Both the position numbers and the translations under genes were made by a program. A stretch of 64,000 nucleotides of DNA, taken from assembly GCF_036898095.1 (NCBI RefSeq), contig NC_090768.1, positions 46,177,951-46,241,950 of the forward strand, in the 5' to 3' direction. Under the pieces are notes generated by a model. That model worked only from the letters and a program-made list of their open reading frames with translations, was not told where the DNA came from and searched no databases. The stretch is from Palaemon carinicauda (taxonomy: Eukaryota > Arthropoda > Malacostraca > Decapoda > Palaemonidae). Shown piece after piece: positions 14,190 through 27,460 of the stretch. Numbering within the stretch: the first letter of the stretch is position 1; every line of letters begins with the position of its first letter.

Positions 14190-15840
14190 ATTTTGTCTTT
14201 TTCTCCACATGTCAAGATTTCTTTCTTCCCTTCGATATCCCCTTTCACTGAAGAAATACAATCATATTTTCTTTAAGTCTTCTTCATTTGGTTGTTTTAA
14301 CTCGATTCATTTATCTCATTTCTATATTTCTGGCATAATAAAAAATGGGTAAAATTTTCTTTCTTATTTTCACAAAAATTTCTTCTTGCAATTACTGCTT
14401 TGTGTCTATTATAACGTTTACTTTTAACGTATTTGTTCTTGCTCTGCAGTATATTACTGATGGCAATGTATTGTCAAATATTTGCTATTTTGTTAATTGC
14501 TTTCTTCCACTTCCTGTATATTTCTAAGCACTTTACTTTCTAAATCTTTCCATTTTTCACTATCCTAATATTTGGTTTCCGATTTTATTTTTCCCAAAGG
14601 CATTCCTCTAATGTGATTTATATCCAGGTTTATTTCTTGCAGGTACTTTGCTAGTTGTTTCCACCATCTTCCTTCTTTTTCTTTCATGTCCAGGGTTACT
14701 GTTTTCATTATCTCCCTTAAATTCATAGTCGATACCCCTATCCCTCTATATGACATAGTATTAGCCACACTTTTAGTGGCACCTAATATTTTCCTCTATA
14801 CTGTACCCCATTTTCCATCATTTGTACTTTCCAGTCTCTATCAGGTTTATAACAATTGATCCATACAGAATAAATGGTAACGCGATACTTTTCCAAAACG
14901 GTTTTCCTACTAGTACTTTACTACAACTTTTCGCTACGATCGTGTATGTTAAACTAGCTAGTTTCTGTATTCTTATTATTATTTCCCTTTTTTGTGTTTT
15001 AAATATATATGTTCCTCTACTGTCAAATTTAATTCCAGAGAATGTTAAATTTTCTCCTACTTTGATTCCCTCTAAGTAATCTCGCCGTCTTTCATGTTCT
15101 GTCATAATATTGCTTTCCCTTTATCTATTTTTATCCCTCATTATTTTCTAGCTTCTACTAAAAGCTGTATGTTGCGTTTTGCATTCTCTATTTTTTCCGT
15201 GATCACCAAGACATCATCTGCAAAGAATATTGATCCTATCTCTAATAAACCATCTCTAAAACCGATTCCTTCCTCTTCTATTTTCCTTATGATTATGTAT
15301 GTAATTCACTTAAAAAGTGAAGTAGATTCTGTGCTCCCCAGTTTTCTCAGACTCGTAGCCTCCCTTTCTTGTTCTATTTCTCGTTTACGATTTTGGTGTG
15401 GATTCTGCATTATTTTAAAACTTTCATTAATACTCCCCTTTTTAGAGTCTAAGGCTTTACTAAAATCTATAGCAGTTACTATAAGGGGTGTCACACCTTT
15501 TTTCGAGACCAAGGCTTTGCTAAAAACTATAGCAGTTACTATAAGGGGTTTCTTATTTCTATGACACTCTTCTATATAATCTTGTAAGATAAAGATGTCT
15601 TCTATTCTGCCACGTCATGTAAATCCAACTTGGTATTTATTATCTTCCATATTTATCCTTAGGTGATTTGCTATTTCCTCTTTCATCACTATGAATATCT
15701 TATATGAAATATTTAATACAGCTATACCGGTAGGTCTTAGGTCTTTTACCATTACGTTCCTTTTTTTTAATAATTTCTCTTCTTGTTTTTTTTTTTCAAT
15801 TAATATGTTTTGCTTCACATTTATCTTCCCTATTGGGAAT
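14190..15840 (-). mobile_element. LINE-B: decayed non-LTR retrotransposon RT
   Basis: Minus-strand remnant read in order: PTGIAVLNISYKIF with YQVGFT (15818-15615, RT motif 1 and fingers), motif A AIDFSKALDS (near 15441-15500, duplicated, see separate entry), GSTESTSLFK (near 15306, motif B region), catalytic FFADD with the FADD codons at 15213-15224, then YIFKTQKREIIIRIQKLA and ILYGS (15105-14818, thumb), and a C-terminal stretch with EGRWWKQLAKYLQ and HIRGMPLGK (14768-14565). A possible zinc-finger tail ending in HFLL (near 14340) extends it to about 14190, but that part is uncertain. Order and spacing match a LINE ORF2; frame changes between blocks make it a pseudogene. It is a different family from LINE-A, -C and -D. 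Confidence 0.78.
15441..15560 (-). repeat. 60-bp tandem duplication of RT motif A in LINE-B
   Basis: Bases 15441-15500 and 15501-15560 are aligned copies at an exact offset of 60 (44 of the first 50 positions identical by eye). On the coding strand this repeats the motif-A block in frame: one copy reads AIVFSKALVS with the catalytic Asp replaced by Val, the other AIDFSKALDS with it kept. Confidence 0.92.
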
Positions 15841-17440
15841 GGGTAAAATGCAATGACAGTTTAAGGATAAAAAATCTATGAAGTATTACGTCAATTTCAC
15901 CTTTTATGACACTGTTTCTAGATAAGTAAACTAGTTACATTAATAAGTTTAGGTCATATTGACCAGCGCTGGGACTGGCGACGCCATTTAGTACCATGTT
16001 GTATTAAAATGACCGTGACCCTAATGAAACTTAAAAACTATGGTTAATATTATGCCTTTTATACATCAAATCAGATATTCATGGGACTTAGTGACATCGA
16101 ATCTTTGTAATACAATTATGACAAGCAGGCTCTGAATCACTGTTGTGAACTGGCAGTTCTGTGCTAACATTACCTCTAATCATTAGACATCATACTTTTG
16201 AAAGAAAAAGCCTGGCCATGATGGTAAATAATTGATGCATTATAAAATGATGGGGTTGCTTGATTTGGGACCATACTCTTTACTAACAATTATGTTTTCA
16301 TCGTAAAACTATCTTTACTTGTTAGGTTGATTTATATGTTCATGCGATTTAAATCAATGAAATACTCCGAGAGTCCAAAGGTGATTGACTTCATGTAAAT
16401 AATCCTAATTCTTTGCTTTGGAATAAGACAAAAAAATGTTACTCATCCTCTTTACAAGTGAGAAAAATAGATTCCTAGACAATGAAGTCCAGAGAATTGT
16501 CCTCTTCTGGAAACCATCAACCATAATATCCCAAAAGTTTTATGTTGAATGCAATAGAATATTTTCAGATTTCAGGGTCTACCGTCTATGATTGGGAATA
16601 TTCCAAATACAGTGTATAAAATTTTCATATTCGTGTTATTCTACTATTAGATTTACACGAAAGTTTCATCATCTTCTTTCAATGTATTATCTACATTTTG
16701 AAACAATGACGAAAATGAAAATGGTTTCAATTATGTTAGCCCTAGTAAAACACGAACCCCTTTACGCCGATTCAGTCATCAACCTAATAACATACTACCC
16801 AAAAAGTTCCGTTCTAGCACCAGTTCCACTATATTCATCTTACAGCTGTTTTTCAAATAATTTCTTTAGCTTATAATACCTTTCATTTTTATCTTCATCC
16901 AAAAATACCTACCTTTTCACCTAACATATATAATAAAAAGTTTCTCAGTTTTTAATAACCGTCCCACTTTCCTTAATTACCAACCGTACCACCTGTAGCA
17001 TACTACATCCCTAGATATGAAGCGGTAGCACGCAGCAACGCAGGTTTGAAGAGCAGCACTTCAACTTGCAAGATAAAGCCTCTTGTCAAAGGAACAAATA
17101 AGAGTAAAGATTAAAAAGTACAGGATTTCGAGATGAATGAGTGATTACTTTTCATATTACCGTAAAGAACAATGGAATGAACAGCTACCCATCCATGTGC
17201 CAAACTTCCAATAAGGGTAGAATAGAGCCGGTTAGTACTAAAATATTCAGAAAACGAAACTAGGAAGAAACGCATACTGTCGTGGGAAAAAAAAGAAAAA
17301 AAAAACTTCAAGAACTTCATAAAAGGATCCGATTCAAAATTACTTCAGGATATAATAATACCAGAGAAATAAATTTACTATCTTAAAGAGTATTAAACAT
17401 CGGTCTTCCTTCAACAATAAGATTTGAGTGAACAAAATAG
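15841..17440. other. No recognisable feature
   Basis: AT-rich. A 94-codon plus frame at 16592-16876 begins at a plausible ATG but shows no domain, and its base composition does not differ from the flanks. Confidence 0.4.
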
Positions 17441-17444
17441 CATA

Positions 17445-18740
17445 CCGGAATAAATGAATGATTTGTAATTATCTGGCATCATAACATCAGTGGTCATTGA
17501 TGCCGATTTAAGTATGCTTAAGTAATAATTATTAACTAAGATAAAAACATAAAATAAAAACAGGAATTTATAAATAACTTGACAATAAAAATTTTAACAT
17601 TTAATATGTTTAAAAACGAGTAAGAAGGCCAGCTTCCCATACAAACTGAAAAATGCCACTGGCATCATAAAAAAAATGTCCCCTCCAAGAATCTTGGTGA
17701 GGATGTACCGCCATCCTCACTACGAGCTTTAAACCGGAATTGTTCCCTGATACCCACAAGACTGGGACATTCATTAAGTAAATGCCTCACAGTCAGAGTA
17801 AACAAACAATCATCACAAAATGCCTGACACCTGTCAGTCGTCAGGAACTCCTGAGTCAAACGTGTGGGTCCAATTCTAAGTCGACAGAGGTATGGAGGTA
17901 TGGGATTTGTTATTTCCTTCATCTTATTCTGATCAACAGAATTCCAGCATCGTTGCCAAACATCACCAAGAGATTTTTCTTCATATCAGGCAAAAAGTCA
18001 TTACTAGGAAGACGATATCTTTCAGGAAGTAATTTGTCTGCTCCCTGTTTTGCTAATTTGTCTGCTGCTTAATTACTAGGCACACCCACATGAGCCGGGA
18101 CAGAGCAACAAATATAGAACCACTCTAAAATTTTGAAAACTAAACGGTTGGTTGGATTAAAAACCGTTAGTGCCCGCAACACACTTTTTGCATCACTAAA
18201 ATTAGTAACATTACCTTCTTTCATTACTGCTATTTTCTAAATAGCAGTAAGGATACCATACAGCTCTTCTGTAAAGATAGAGGATGTTAAAGGGAGCACA
18301 CGTTTACAACTAAAACTATGAATAAAGGCAACTCACCTCTTACACTAAACTCATGGACAGTTTTAAGGATACCATACCTCAATGTGGTATCATATGCTTT
18401 TTCAAAGACCAAAGAACACTATTACATGATGTTTCTAGGAAACAAATGACTCGTAAACCGATGACTCTAAACGAACAAGTGTATCCAATGTAGAATACAT
18501 TCTTTAAACCCATAGTGAAGTAGTGATAAAATACTCCTCTTTGATAGTATCCATACAAGCCTTGCATTGACCATTTATTTTTCCATGAATCGACACATGT
18601 CAATGCAATTGGACGATAGCTTTCAGCTAAAACTTTGACCTTTCCAAGTTTTAAAAAAGCTAATATAATGTCGTTCCCAAACTGATGGGAAACTATGGTC
18701 TCACCATATTCGATTAAAAATACTTATGATAAAACCTTTT
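17445..18740 (-). mobile_element. LINE-D copy 1: RT start fused to RNase H and 3' end
   Basis: Minus-strand non-LTR element with an RNase H domain. In order: KVLAESYRPIALTC (near 18640-18600, RT motif 1); then motif A FEKAYDTTLRYGILKTV (18403-18350); then abruptly RNase H, starting LTSSIFTEELYGIL (about 18290-18250, with the Glu of the ELY motif), FSDAKSVLRALTVFNP, and PAHVGVPSN*AADKLAKQGA (about 18103-18045, stop in place of Glu). After it come ICxLRIG-like LCRLRIGPTRLTQEF and a zinc-knuckle-like CxxC...HLLNECP block (about 17890-17760). RT motifs B to E and the thumb are missing, removed by a deletion near 18310-18325. The 3' UTR ends near 17450 at a block reading, on the plus strand, TCTGGCATCATAACATC, next to a GAAT repeat. 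Non-functional. Confidence 0.85.
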
Positions 18741-20485
18741 GTGTTCGGTACTTTTTTCATCATCGTAAAAAATCCTGTATATTCAATTCTTGCTTTTACA
18801 CACGACGGATTCTCTTTTAGGTTTATGATATTCATTGACGCTCCTCATCTTTGAACGTGGAATAATAGAGCTTTATCAATATCTCAAGTTACCTCGACAT
18901 AAAGAGAGGCACTGAAATAAAAACAATAGGATGCCTTTCACAAAGGCTAAGAAAAAAATAAGGACACTCCACTTTCCACTTTGATCTGTTGTCTACGACA
19001 TCAATGAAGTAGCAAGAGCTATAGATGTTTTAAAAATAAAGTTTCAATTTCCAATAGAACGCTGGTATTATTCTTAATTTCTAGCCAAAATATATGGCGG
19101 GAGAAATTACAGAAATGAACAGTGTAAATTATACTCCCTATCCATCTCAACTACAAATCACAAGAATAAAAATCTTCTATAAAATTTCGGTAACAACCCC
19201 CCCCCCCTCTCGTGATCTACTTTCTTGAAAATCGTTAAAATAAAAAAGTATCCAGGCAATTACTACCGACAGCCAATCCTTCCACAACAGAATGCATCAA
19301 CATTTACAGAAAATGCACACATACATAATCCCAACATAAAGCGGTTTTCTAAGATCAAAAATGTGCCTCTAGAGAGAAACAGTCTCTTGTTACTGCAGTA
19401 TTCATAGGTTACATTAGTTGTAAAATCATCGATGAACTAAAAACTTGTAAAACTTTAGCTTCCTGAGACAAATTTACGCATCTTCCTTGTGTGCATGTTG
19501 AAAAAAACCCGTAGAGACTACACTACGAGAAAGCAATTATTCCAAAAGAACGAAGGATTTTTTTTTTCTTTTTTCATCAACGGACTGACTTTCCAACTTG
19601 CATCAAAATAAAAAATTAAAAATGGTGTTAAAAAGTCTTCTTAAGATGATGTATGTAAGAATACTCTTTTAATACATGTGTGCAATCATAAATGTATACA
19701 CTTATACACTGCAATTCAATGCCACAATCAGGCAAGCTAAGGAAAAACTATCCCTTATTTGCGAGAATTTAGAAATATTTCAAGGATTTGTTTTACTCGA
19801 ACACCGGGGAAGAGAGAGAGAGAAGGTGAATTAACAGAATTGTATCAACAATACGAAGAGAAAAAAATGAACGATATAAACATAAAAAAAAAAACTTCCA
19901 ATTAGATCATTTTAAAGTAGAATAAAAACAAGACTTATAATTCAAGCGGTTAAAATCTTTTCTGGCATAATACACGTGAGTAAATATACCGAATCGAACA
20001 TTATAATCTTTAAAAAAGGAGTACAACTTGAAAACAAGAATATAAAGCAAACAAAATAACATTTTGCTGAGGAAGCATGCTTACCAAAGAAACCTATAAA
20101 CCCATTGGTGAGCTGCTACTGGTTTTCATCTGTGGAACTGCTAAAACAGAATTGAGAAACTGACATTTCTAGGAAAGGTAGTCCAAAGCAAGGAAATTAC
20201 ATGCCTTTGCCGGCAGATCTCTTTCCAATAATGCAACATCCTCAGGTCCCTCTACCCCTAAAAAAACCAATACAAGTTCTCCAGAGAGACACTAAAAAGG
20301 GGACGAGTAAGCAAAAATCAGTTCCATTATGAGAGTATATTTTGTTTGAACATGGTTCCTCAACCTTGCTGATTCTGTAACAATCTTTGAGGGTATAAAA
20401 CTTTGCATCAACCCATTGAATATTTACAGTACACAACTTGAACTTACTGGTACCCTTTATACATCCAATGTGGAAACCAGAAATC
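18741..20485. other. No recognisable feature
   Basis: AT-rich, with a C9 homopolymer near 19199-19207 and a T-run near 19559. Part may be the upstream end of LINE-D, but I could not read its coding sequence past about 18740. Confidence 0.4.
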
Positions 20486-20488
20486 CCT

Positions 20489-20490
<2 letters not shown>

Positions 20491-20561
<71 letters not shown>
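20491..20561. repeat. (GA)n microsatellite
   Basis: Seventy-one bases of pure GA. Confidence 0.99.
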
Positions 20562-20566
<5 letters not shown>

Positions 20567-22560
20567 TCTCCTCAAAGACAGCCGTCCCTCCGACATTCAC
20601 TCAATGACTGATATTACAATGAAAACAAATGTGTACATACAGATTTCTTCCAGATTATGCCTTACGCGCACAATGTTAGAGCCATTAAGCTTTCTGATAA
20701 TTCACTCCAGTAAAAATGTGTTTTATCTCTTCTCTTTGCTATTGACACTCTCCACGTATACTTTACTTTTATACTTTTTGTCATTACATTCAATTGACGA
20801 TAAATCCTCATGAATCTTTTGTTCTCATGCTACCTTACGATAATATTTATTCATAACCTTCCTACTGCCTATAAAACATAGATAATTACACAGACTTTAA
20901 CGTCTGAATATCCAAAAGCGTTGCATTCATTTCCTAAGAAATTGTCACATTATCTTAAAATTTTTGAAAATCTGACATTGCATGTGAATTTATTTGGCAA
21001 AATTGTCCAAATAGGGAGACAACATTGAGAGATCAGTGTAAGACGGAAATGACCTTGCAACAATTCAAGCATGACTAGTTTCTATGTCTATCAATTGCAT
21101 TATATTCGCTGAACACCTTGAAAGTTCCATTAAGACCATTGTGCGTAAGATAGCAACAGTCTATTAAAATGTCTAAATTATTTTGTTGTTATTGAACAAT
21201 TATTGTTTTATTTTCTTGATAATTTTTGTTACATCAAGCCTGGACTCATTCCTCCATGAAGGAATTGCAATATTTCTATTATAAAATTACTGTTGATTTC
21301 TTGGTCAATAAAACTGAATTGGGTTGTATTAGTAGCAGTCGGTTCCCTCCTCTGGATGGAATATGAAAGCAATGGTCTTCCCTGTCATGGCTTTTAAAAT
21401 AAAGCAGCCACATTACGGTAAAATATTTCTATTCATAAGTGAAACTGGGAGAAGATAACACGTGTTTATGTGTGTGTGTGTTTGTGTGTGTAAGATAAAG
21501 AACTTTTTAAAATAATATCAAATTGCACCTGACATTCTATCATATCTGTAACCCGAACTCTAAATTCTTGCAGTCTACAAAGTACACTGATACTTTAAAA
21601 ACAAAATATTTACCTAAGAGCTAACAGTTATGTTGATTTGGAAAGGATGTAGGAAAACTGGTGATGAGAACCAGAGGTCCACACCAAAGATGACAATAAT
21701 TCTGCTGGAGCAATAAATGATATATTTTGTACGGGAAAAGGGGAGTCATGTGTCTGAATCAAATAAGAAATAACAATTGATTCGAATGAAATAAAATGGA
21801 AGTGCCAGGAATCTAGCCAATAAAAAGGCCTCAGCAAATCTTTACTGTACACTGTAGTGGATATTATGGCACAGAAAAATTAAATACTATGCTGTTTGCT
21901 TGATGTGTAGCTGATGCTATGGAATCCTGATATCCTCTTCCTTTCCTTCGTGGATTCGAGTTTCGCGTACGTAAGACATTAAGAGGTCTGTGGCACATTC
22001 ACCTAAGTAAAATAACTGACCTACAAACTCTACATATTATTTACAGCCTAAATGCACGAATTATAAGTGTACTTTAAAAATTAACATGTCAAGGATTAAC
22101 CAGCGTGCAAGAATGTAAATATCAACACACAATAACAAACAATAAATTTATCTACGTTTCTAAAAAAAAAGATGAATAAATAAAATAAAAGCAAGTATTA
22201 ATATGACAGGCAGAAAATATAAAGACATTGGAACGGGACTGGATCAAACACATGGCATGAACTGCTCATGAAACTAACGAAATATGATTACAGAAAGGAT
22301 GTTAACGATTGCAGAAAGGATGTTAACAATTGCAGGAAGGTAGTTAACCAAAAGTGCAAGCACTCAAACTATTCTCTATACTGCACTGGTCTTCAAATTA
22401 CTCTTTAAAAGTACAGATTTACTAAGGTAGACTAAAATCTTCCGATCACTGTAATGAACATAATATTCGAGATAACAGTAAAGTGTAATGTGGCAATTGT
22501 TTTAACCATTAATATAAATAATACATAACATATATACACAGCATGAGTTTTTGTGAAAAT
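20562..22560. other. No recognisable feature
   Basis: AT-rich; a (TG)n-like run lies at 21470-21491. Frames of up to 74 codons (for example 21628-21852 minus) carry no motif. Confidence 0.4.
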
Positions 22561-22562
22561 AT

Positions 22563-22564
22563 AT

Positions 22565-22605
<41 letters not shown>

Positions 22606-22607
22606 TA

Positions 22608-22672
<65 letters not shown>

Positions 22673-22674
22673 TA
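22563..22674. repeat. (TA)n-(CA)n microsatellite
   Basis: TA repeats interrupted by CACAGATAA near 22600, ending in CA repeats at 22656-22673. Confidence 0.96.
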
Positions 22675-22838
22675 CTCCCGAGAAAAGTCTACTGTCTACT
22701 GGTGCTTATGTTCTTATTCAAGAATCATTAAATTTTGGTCTACCTCAATCCAGTATTGATGAATCTGGAATCATTTGAAATTTTGATAATTTTGTGAATT
22801 CACATAATTCATATCTTGAATGAAAACATGAATCATCG

Positions 22839-22842
<4 letters not shown>

Positions 22843-22929
<87 letters not shown>
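22843..22929. repeat. (TA)n microsatellite
   Basis: TA repeats with one TG near 22916. Confidence 0.98.
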
Positions 22930-23464
22930 CCTCTCATCCGAGACAAAATTCACGAAGGCGAACAGATTCGAAATAGTATAACGAACTAAAAATAGATACA
23001 AACAAATCATCTTAAGGATAGTTATAAAACGTAATATGCAGAACTAAAGTAACCTGTCCATTTTATGAGGAAATAAACAATCAAATTGTTTTACAAGGCC
23101 AATATGCGATCATATATTGCTTTCATGACAAGGGTGTTGAGAGAAAATGTTGGATGTTATTACCTATAAACCGCTGAATCGATTCACCGACAAACTTCAC
23201 GTTAAGAGACATTGCTACCCATTTACTGTCTGTTAAAAAATACACGGTAAATCAGGCAATTTCAACTAAAAGTGCACGAAACACACCAACAACAGATAAA
23301 TTCACATAATATACACTCAAAAGTCTATTTCATCTATTTCAACTACAGTGACGATTTAATGATTAAATATATTTCATTGAAATATACCATAGTGCCCGTC
23401 TAACTTTAGTTTTAATCCATTGTTTACAAATGAAATCACAAATCGTAACTGGCGTATCATTATC

Positions 23465-23850
23465 TTTAGTACCAGCCAAGCAATAATCTTAGTTGGAAAA
23501 GCAACTTGCTACAAACCTAACAACCACATAAGCTCCAATTCGGAAAGCAACTCAGTCCAGCAAGGAAATAGAGAAATAATGAATAAGTTATCCAAGAATA
23601 ATATACTAATCACAGAATATATTAAGATCAAAAACATTAAAACAGATCAGTCATACATAAACTATGAAACGAAACTTTTTTATCATCCTTTATCACAAGT
23701 TTGAACTTCTGAAGTTATACCAATTCAACTGCCAGATTATGATCACTCCACAGGCTGGAAAAACCTTATAAAATGCCGTGTAGTATCGAGGCTTATTGTG
23801 GAAAAATCAAAATTATAAGAAGCAACTGCATAACTATAGTCAAAATCATT
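23465..23850 (-). mobile_element. LINE-C fragment, 3' end
   Basis: Read on the minus strand, this has a degraded version of the LINE-C C-terminus and 3' UTR: the block matching 46553-46950 including GTTGGAAAAGCA, TTCAACTGCC..ATTATGATC and TGTAGTATTGAGG-type words on the plus strand. The terminal GCTTTTCCAACTA word of the family is kept near 23495-23505. The (TAA)n tail is absent. Reading frame is destroyed. Confidence 0.7.
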
Positions 23851-24034
23851 CACCTTTGCAGTAAGAAAATTCGCCCACTGCTACATGACAACCATCTCTT
23901 GAAGCGGAATCATTGACAATTATTCCACATTATGGTGAATTTATATTTCTTTTTTGTATCCCTTATTTTAAGAATAGTCCCTTTAGCAAGTGGAAAGAAG
24001 TTTTTAATGATTGCGGACAATACATATCATCCCA

Positions 24035-24152
<118 letters not shown>

Positions 24153-24159
24153 ATACACA

Positions 24160-24905
<746 letters not shown>

Positions 24906-24975
<70 letters not shown>

Positions 24976-25013
24976 CATACATACATACATGTATACATAC
25001 ATACATATATACA
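24906..25013. repeat. (TA)n then (CATA)n microsatellite
   Basis: TA repeats to about 24971, then ACAT units to about 25010. Confidence 0.97.
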
Positions 25014-25019
25014 GAGTTT

Positions 25020-25510
25020 GATAAAAACAAAGAAAATTGTATTATGTAAGGAGTGGTTCCAGTAACTCAGATGTTTTTGTTCACATCTGTGATTCTATGA
25101 ATGTCTGCGTTCGATTCGGTGAACTTGAGATACAGGTTAATGATAATCATCGTTTGATATTGACATGTTTGTTCTCCATTCTCGAGTAAAACAAGACTGT
25201 CTTAGAGGTAGTATATGAAGACTATTTCCTGCTGATCTCAAACTTTACCAAATACTTAAATCTTCGATAAATAAAATCAATTGAAGTTATTAGCCAATTC
25301 GGTGTACAACAAAGTAGGACTGAGATCCAATTATTTTTTCAACATGTAACTATATTATAATTGATGTGTAGCCCTACGATACTGTTAATACTTCAAAGTA
25401 TGATAATTCGATGGTTAGGTCTAACCTCAAAATAATAACATTTAAAAATACAAGCCCATGATAAATTAATTCTTTGTTGTTCATAAAGTAAATGATATTG
25501 ACTATAGTAA
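25020..25510. other. No recognisable feature
   Basis: AT-rich, stops in all frames. Confidence 0.4.
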
Positions 25511-25514
25511 TATT

Positions 25515-25828
25515 CCGTTAATTCTCCATCATGAGGCTCAATACAATTCCAACTGTGACCAAAGTTGTGGAATGATCTTCCGAATCAGGTATTAGAACTG
25601 TTGGAACTTCAAAAGTTCAAACTTGCAGCGAATGTTTTTATGTTGAACAGACTGACATAAATCTACTTTTATAGTTTATTTTCAAGTTGTTACTGTTCTT
25701 AATGTATCATAATTGTTCATTACTTCTCTTGTAGTTTACTTATTTACTTTCCTCACTAGGCTATTTTTCCCTGCTGGAGCTCTTGGGTGCATGGCATCCT
25801 GCTTTTCCAACTAGGGTTGTAGTTTAAC

Positions 25829-25871
<43 letters not shown>
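25515..25871 (+). mobile_element. LINE-C 3' end with (TAA)n tail, plus strand
   Basis: Codes KLWNDLPNQVLEL (WNDLPNQ at 25568-25588), then LQKFKLAANVFMLNRLT and a stop near 25657: the C-terminus of a CR1/Jockey-style LINE ORF2. The 3' UTR follows, with TTACTGTTCTTAA, CCTCACTAGGCTATTTTTCC, GCATCCTGCTTTTCCAACTA and GGGTTGTAG, ending in a (TAA)n tail at 25826-25871. This copy shows that the widespread GCATCCTGC...(TAA)n word belongs to the 3' end of LINE-C. It directly adjoins the opposite-strand LINE-C block beginning at 25872. Confidence 0.82.
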
Positions 25872-25873
<2 letters not shown>

Positions 25874-26215
25874 AGGCTGGTACACTAAGGAAAGGACTGA
25901 ATACATAGGATGGGCAGAATTATGAAAAATCTTATCCATATTGTACAAAGAACTAACTGAACGACAGCGTCAGAGATTAACAGCAGGATCAGGGATAAGA
26001 AATTTAATAGACAGCAAATGTCTGTTCAACAAATTAAGATGTGAGTCGGTAGCTGAAGAATAGACAGGAGAATAATAATCAAATCATGGAAGAATGAAAT
26101 AATAAAAACATTTCCTCTGAATATATTGAATACCAAATTATCTTAAAACTTCGCAGGATTAGTCTCAAGAGTGAACGTTAGATTGTGGTTTACCCAAACT
26201 GTTAAGTGATTAAAC
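25872..26215 (-). mobile_element. LINE-C internal RT fragment, minus strand
   Basis: On the minus strand it reads YSPVYSSATDSHLNLLNRHL, LSIKFLIPDPAVNL, and SSLYNMDKIFHNSAHP: the part of the LINE-C ORF2 immediately upstream of the WNDLPN end. It stops at 25872 with no 3' UTR of its own. What it lacks is close to what the plus-strand block 25515-25871 contains, only about 30 bases being unaccounted for, so the two look like one element whose 3' end is inverted. Confidence 0.72.
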
Positions 26216-27364
26216 GAAGATAAATTTCAATACTAAGGTATATCAAAATTTGCATATTTATCCAAATTTATGTAATATAAAAACTCGTTACTGCGCCAAG
26301 TTATCAAAGGAAATTAAATTGCATTTTTCAGCAAGAAAATTCAAGGAAGACTGGAATAAAAACAAAAGTTTATGAAACCCATCCGAAAAAGAGCAGTTAA
26401 AAAGTGGGATAAAAATAAAAGAAAGAAAGCGCCTTGCTAGCGATATGGGTTTTCTCGATGGGAAGATGGGTTAGTTGAAGGGTCTCAAGTACTTCCGTAA
26501 GTGGAGCAGAGAATTTTCATTTTTAACCCAATAATGATATCTGCAAAAAATTAAACCAAATAATACACACCCGTTTTCCAACCATCTGCACATTCCAATA
26601 TATTAAAAGATTATACGTGGGATACGAGAAAACCTTCCCATTAACCCTGTATGAAAGGCTCATTAATAAGCATATCAAAATTTAGTTTGTTTACTACAAC
26701 CTATCTCACATTAATTGGAGTGGTAAAGTACAGAGATTTTTTCTTAAGATGTCAAGACCCAAAATAAACATCATACTCACTCAGTAACATCATTATTCGA
26801 GGTACGATACGGAAATTCTATAATAGAGTATGAATTCCAATTGAAGAACGGCGGTCCAACAAGGCCTTCACTTCATTAAATTATTTATCATCGTAAACAA
26901 AATAAAGCATCTATTTTCACTTTCATTTCTTATCCTTTGTCATTTCCACCCGCACAATCATAGTCTGTCATTGATTTTCTTCAACTACCAAATAATTATT
27001 GTTTTCAAAAATCTTATTTGAAAAAATAAACGCACGACGACAATTTCTCAATTCTCATTCACACAAATTTAACGAAAATCTTCATCACAATAGACTTTGC
27101 AAATCAATCCAAATTATCCATTCACATAAAAAAACGTAAATAGGACACTCTGTATAAGAGGCAAACAAAATAAAATAAAAACAAAATAAAAAGACCCCCG
27201 GCCACGCACTATCTGTGGAGTGGAGCGAGATGCCAAACCTTCCTTCCTCTCGAACACCCAGCCTACAACTGACCTAGACACGATCTAGGTATACCGTGGA
27301 CCTACAGTAGAGGCGTTCCACACTTCAGCATCCACCTGATGCCAGATCAACGTCTTAAACTACG

Positions 27365-27366
<2 letters not shown>
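26216..27366. other. No recognisable feature
   Basis: AT-rich, then from about 27190 more G+C (to about 27365) with a short imperfect dyad near 27282-27300 (GATCTAGGTATACC). No frame of note. Confidence 0.4.
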
Positions 27367-27439
<73 letters not shown>

Positions 27440-27460
27440 ACACACACACACACACACAAA
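27367..27460. repeat. (TC)n-(CA)n microsatellite
   Basis: TC repeats (27367-27436) then CA repeats (27439-27458). Confidence 0.98.

Noticed and set aside
15094..15564. 156-codon plus-strand open frame
   Set aside because: Antisense of the LINE-B reverse transcriptase. The RT motifs FADD and AIDFSKA read on the minus strand, so the plus frame is incidental.
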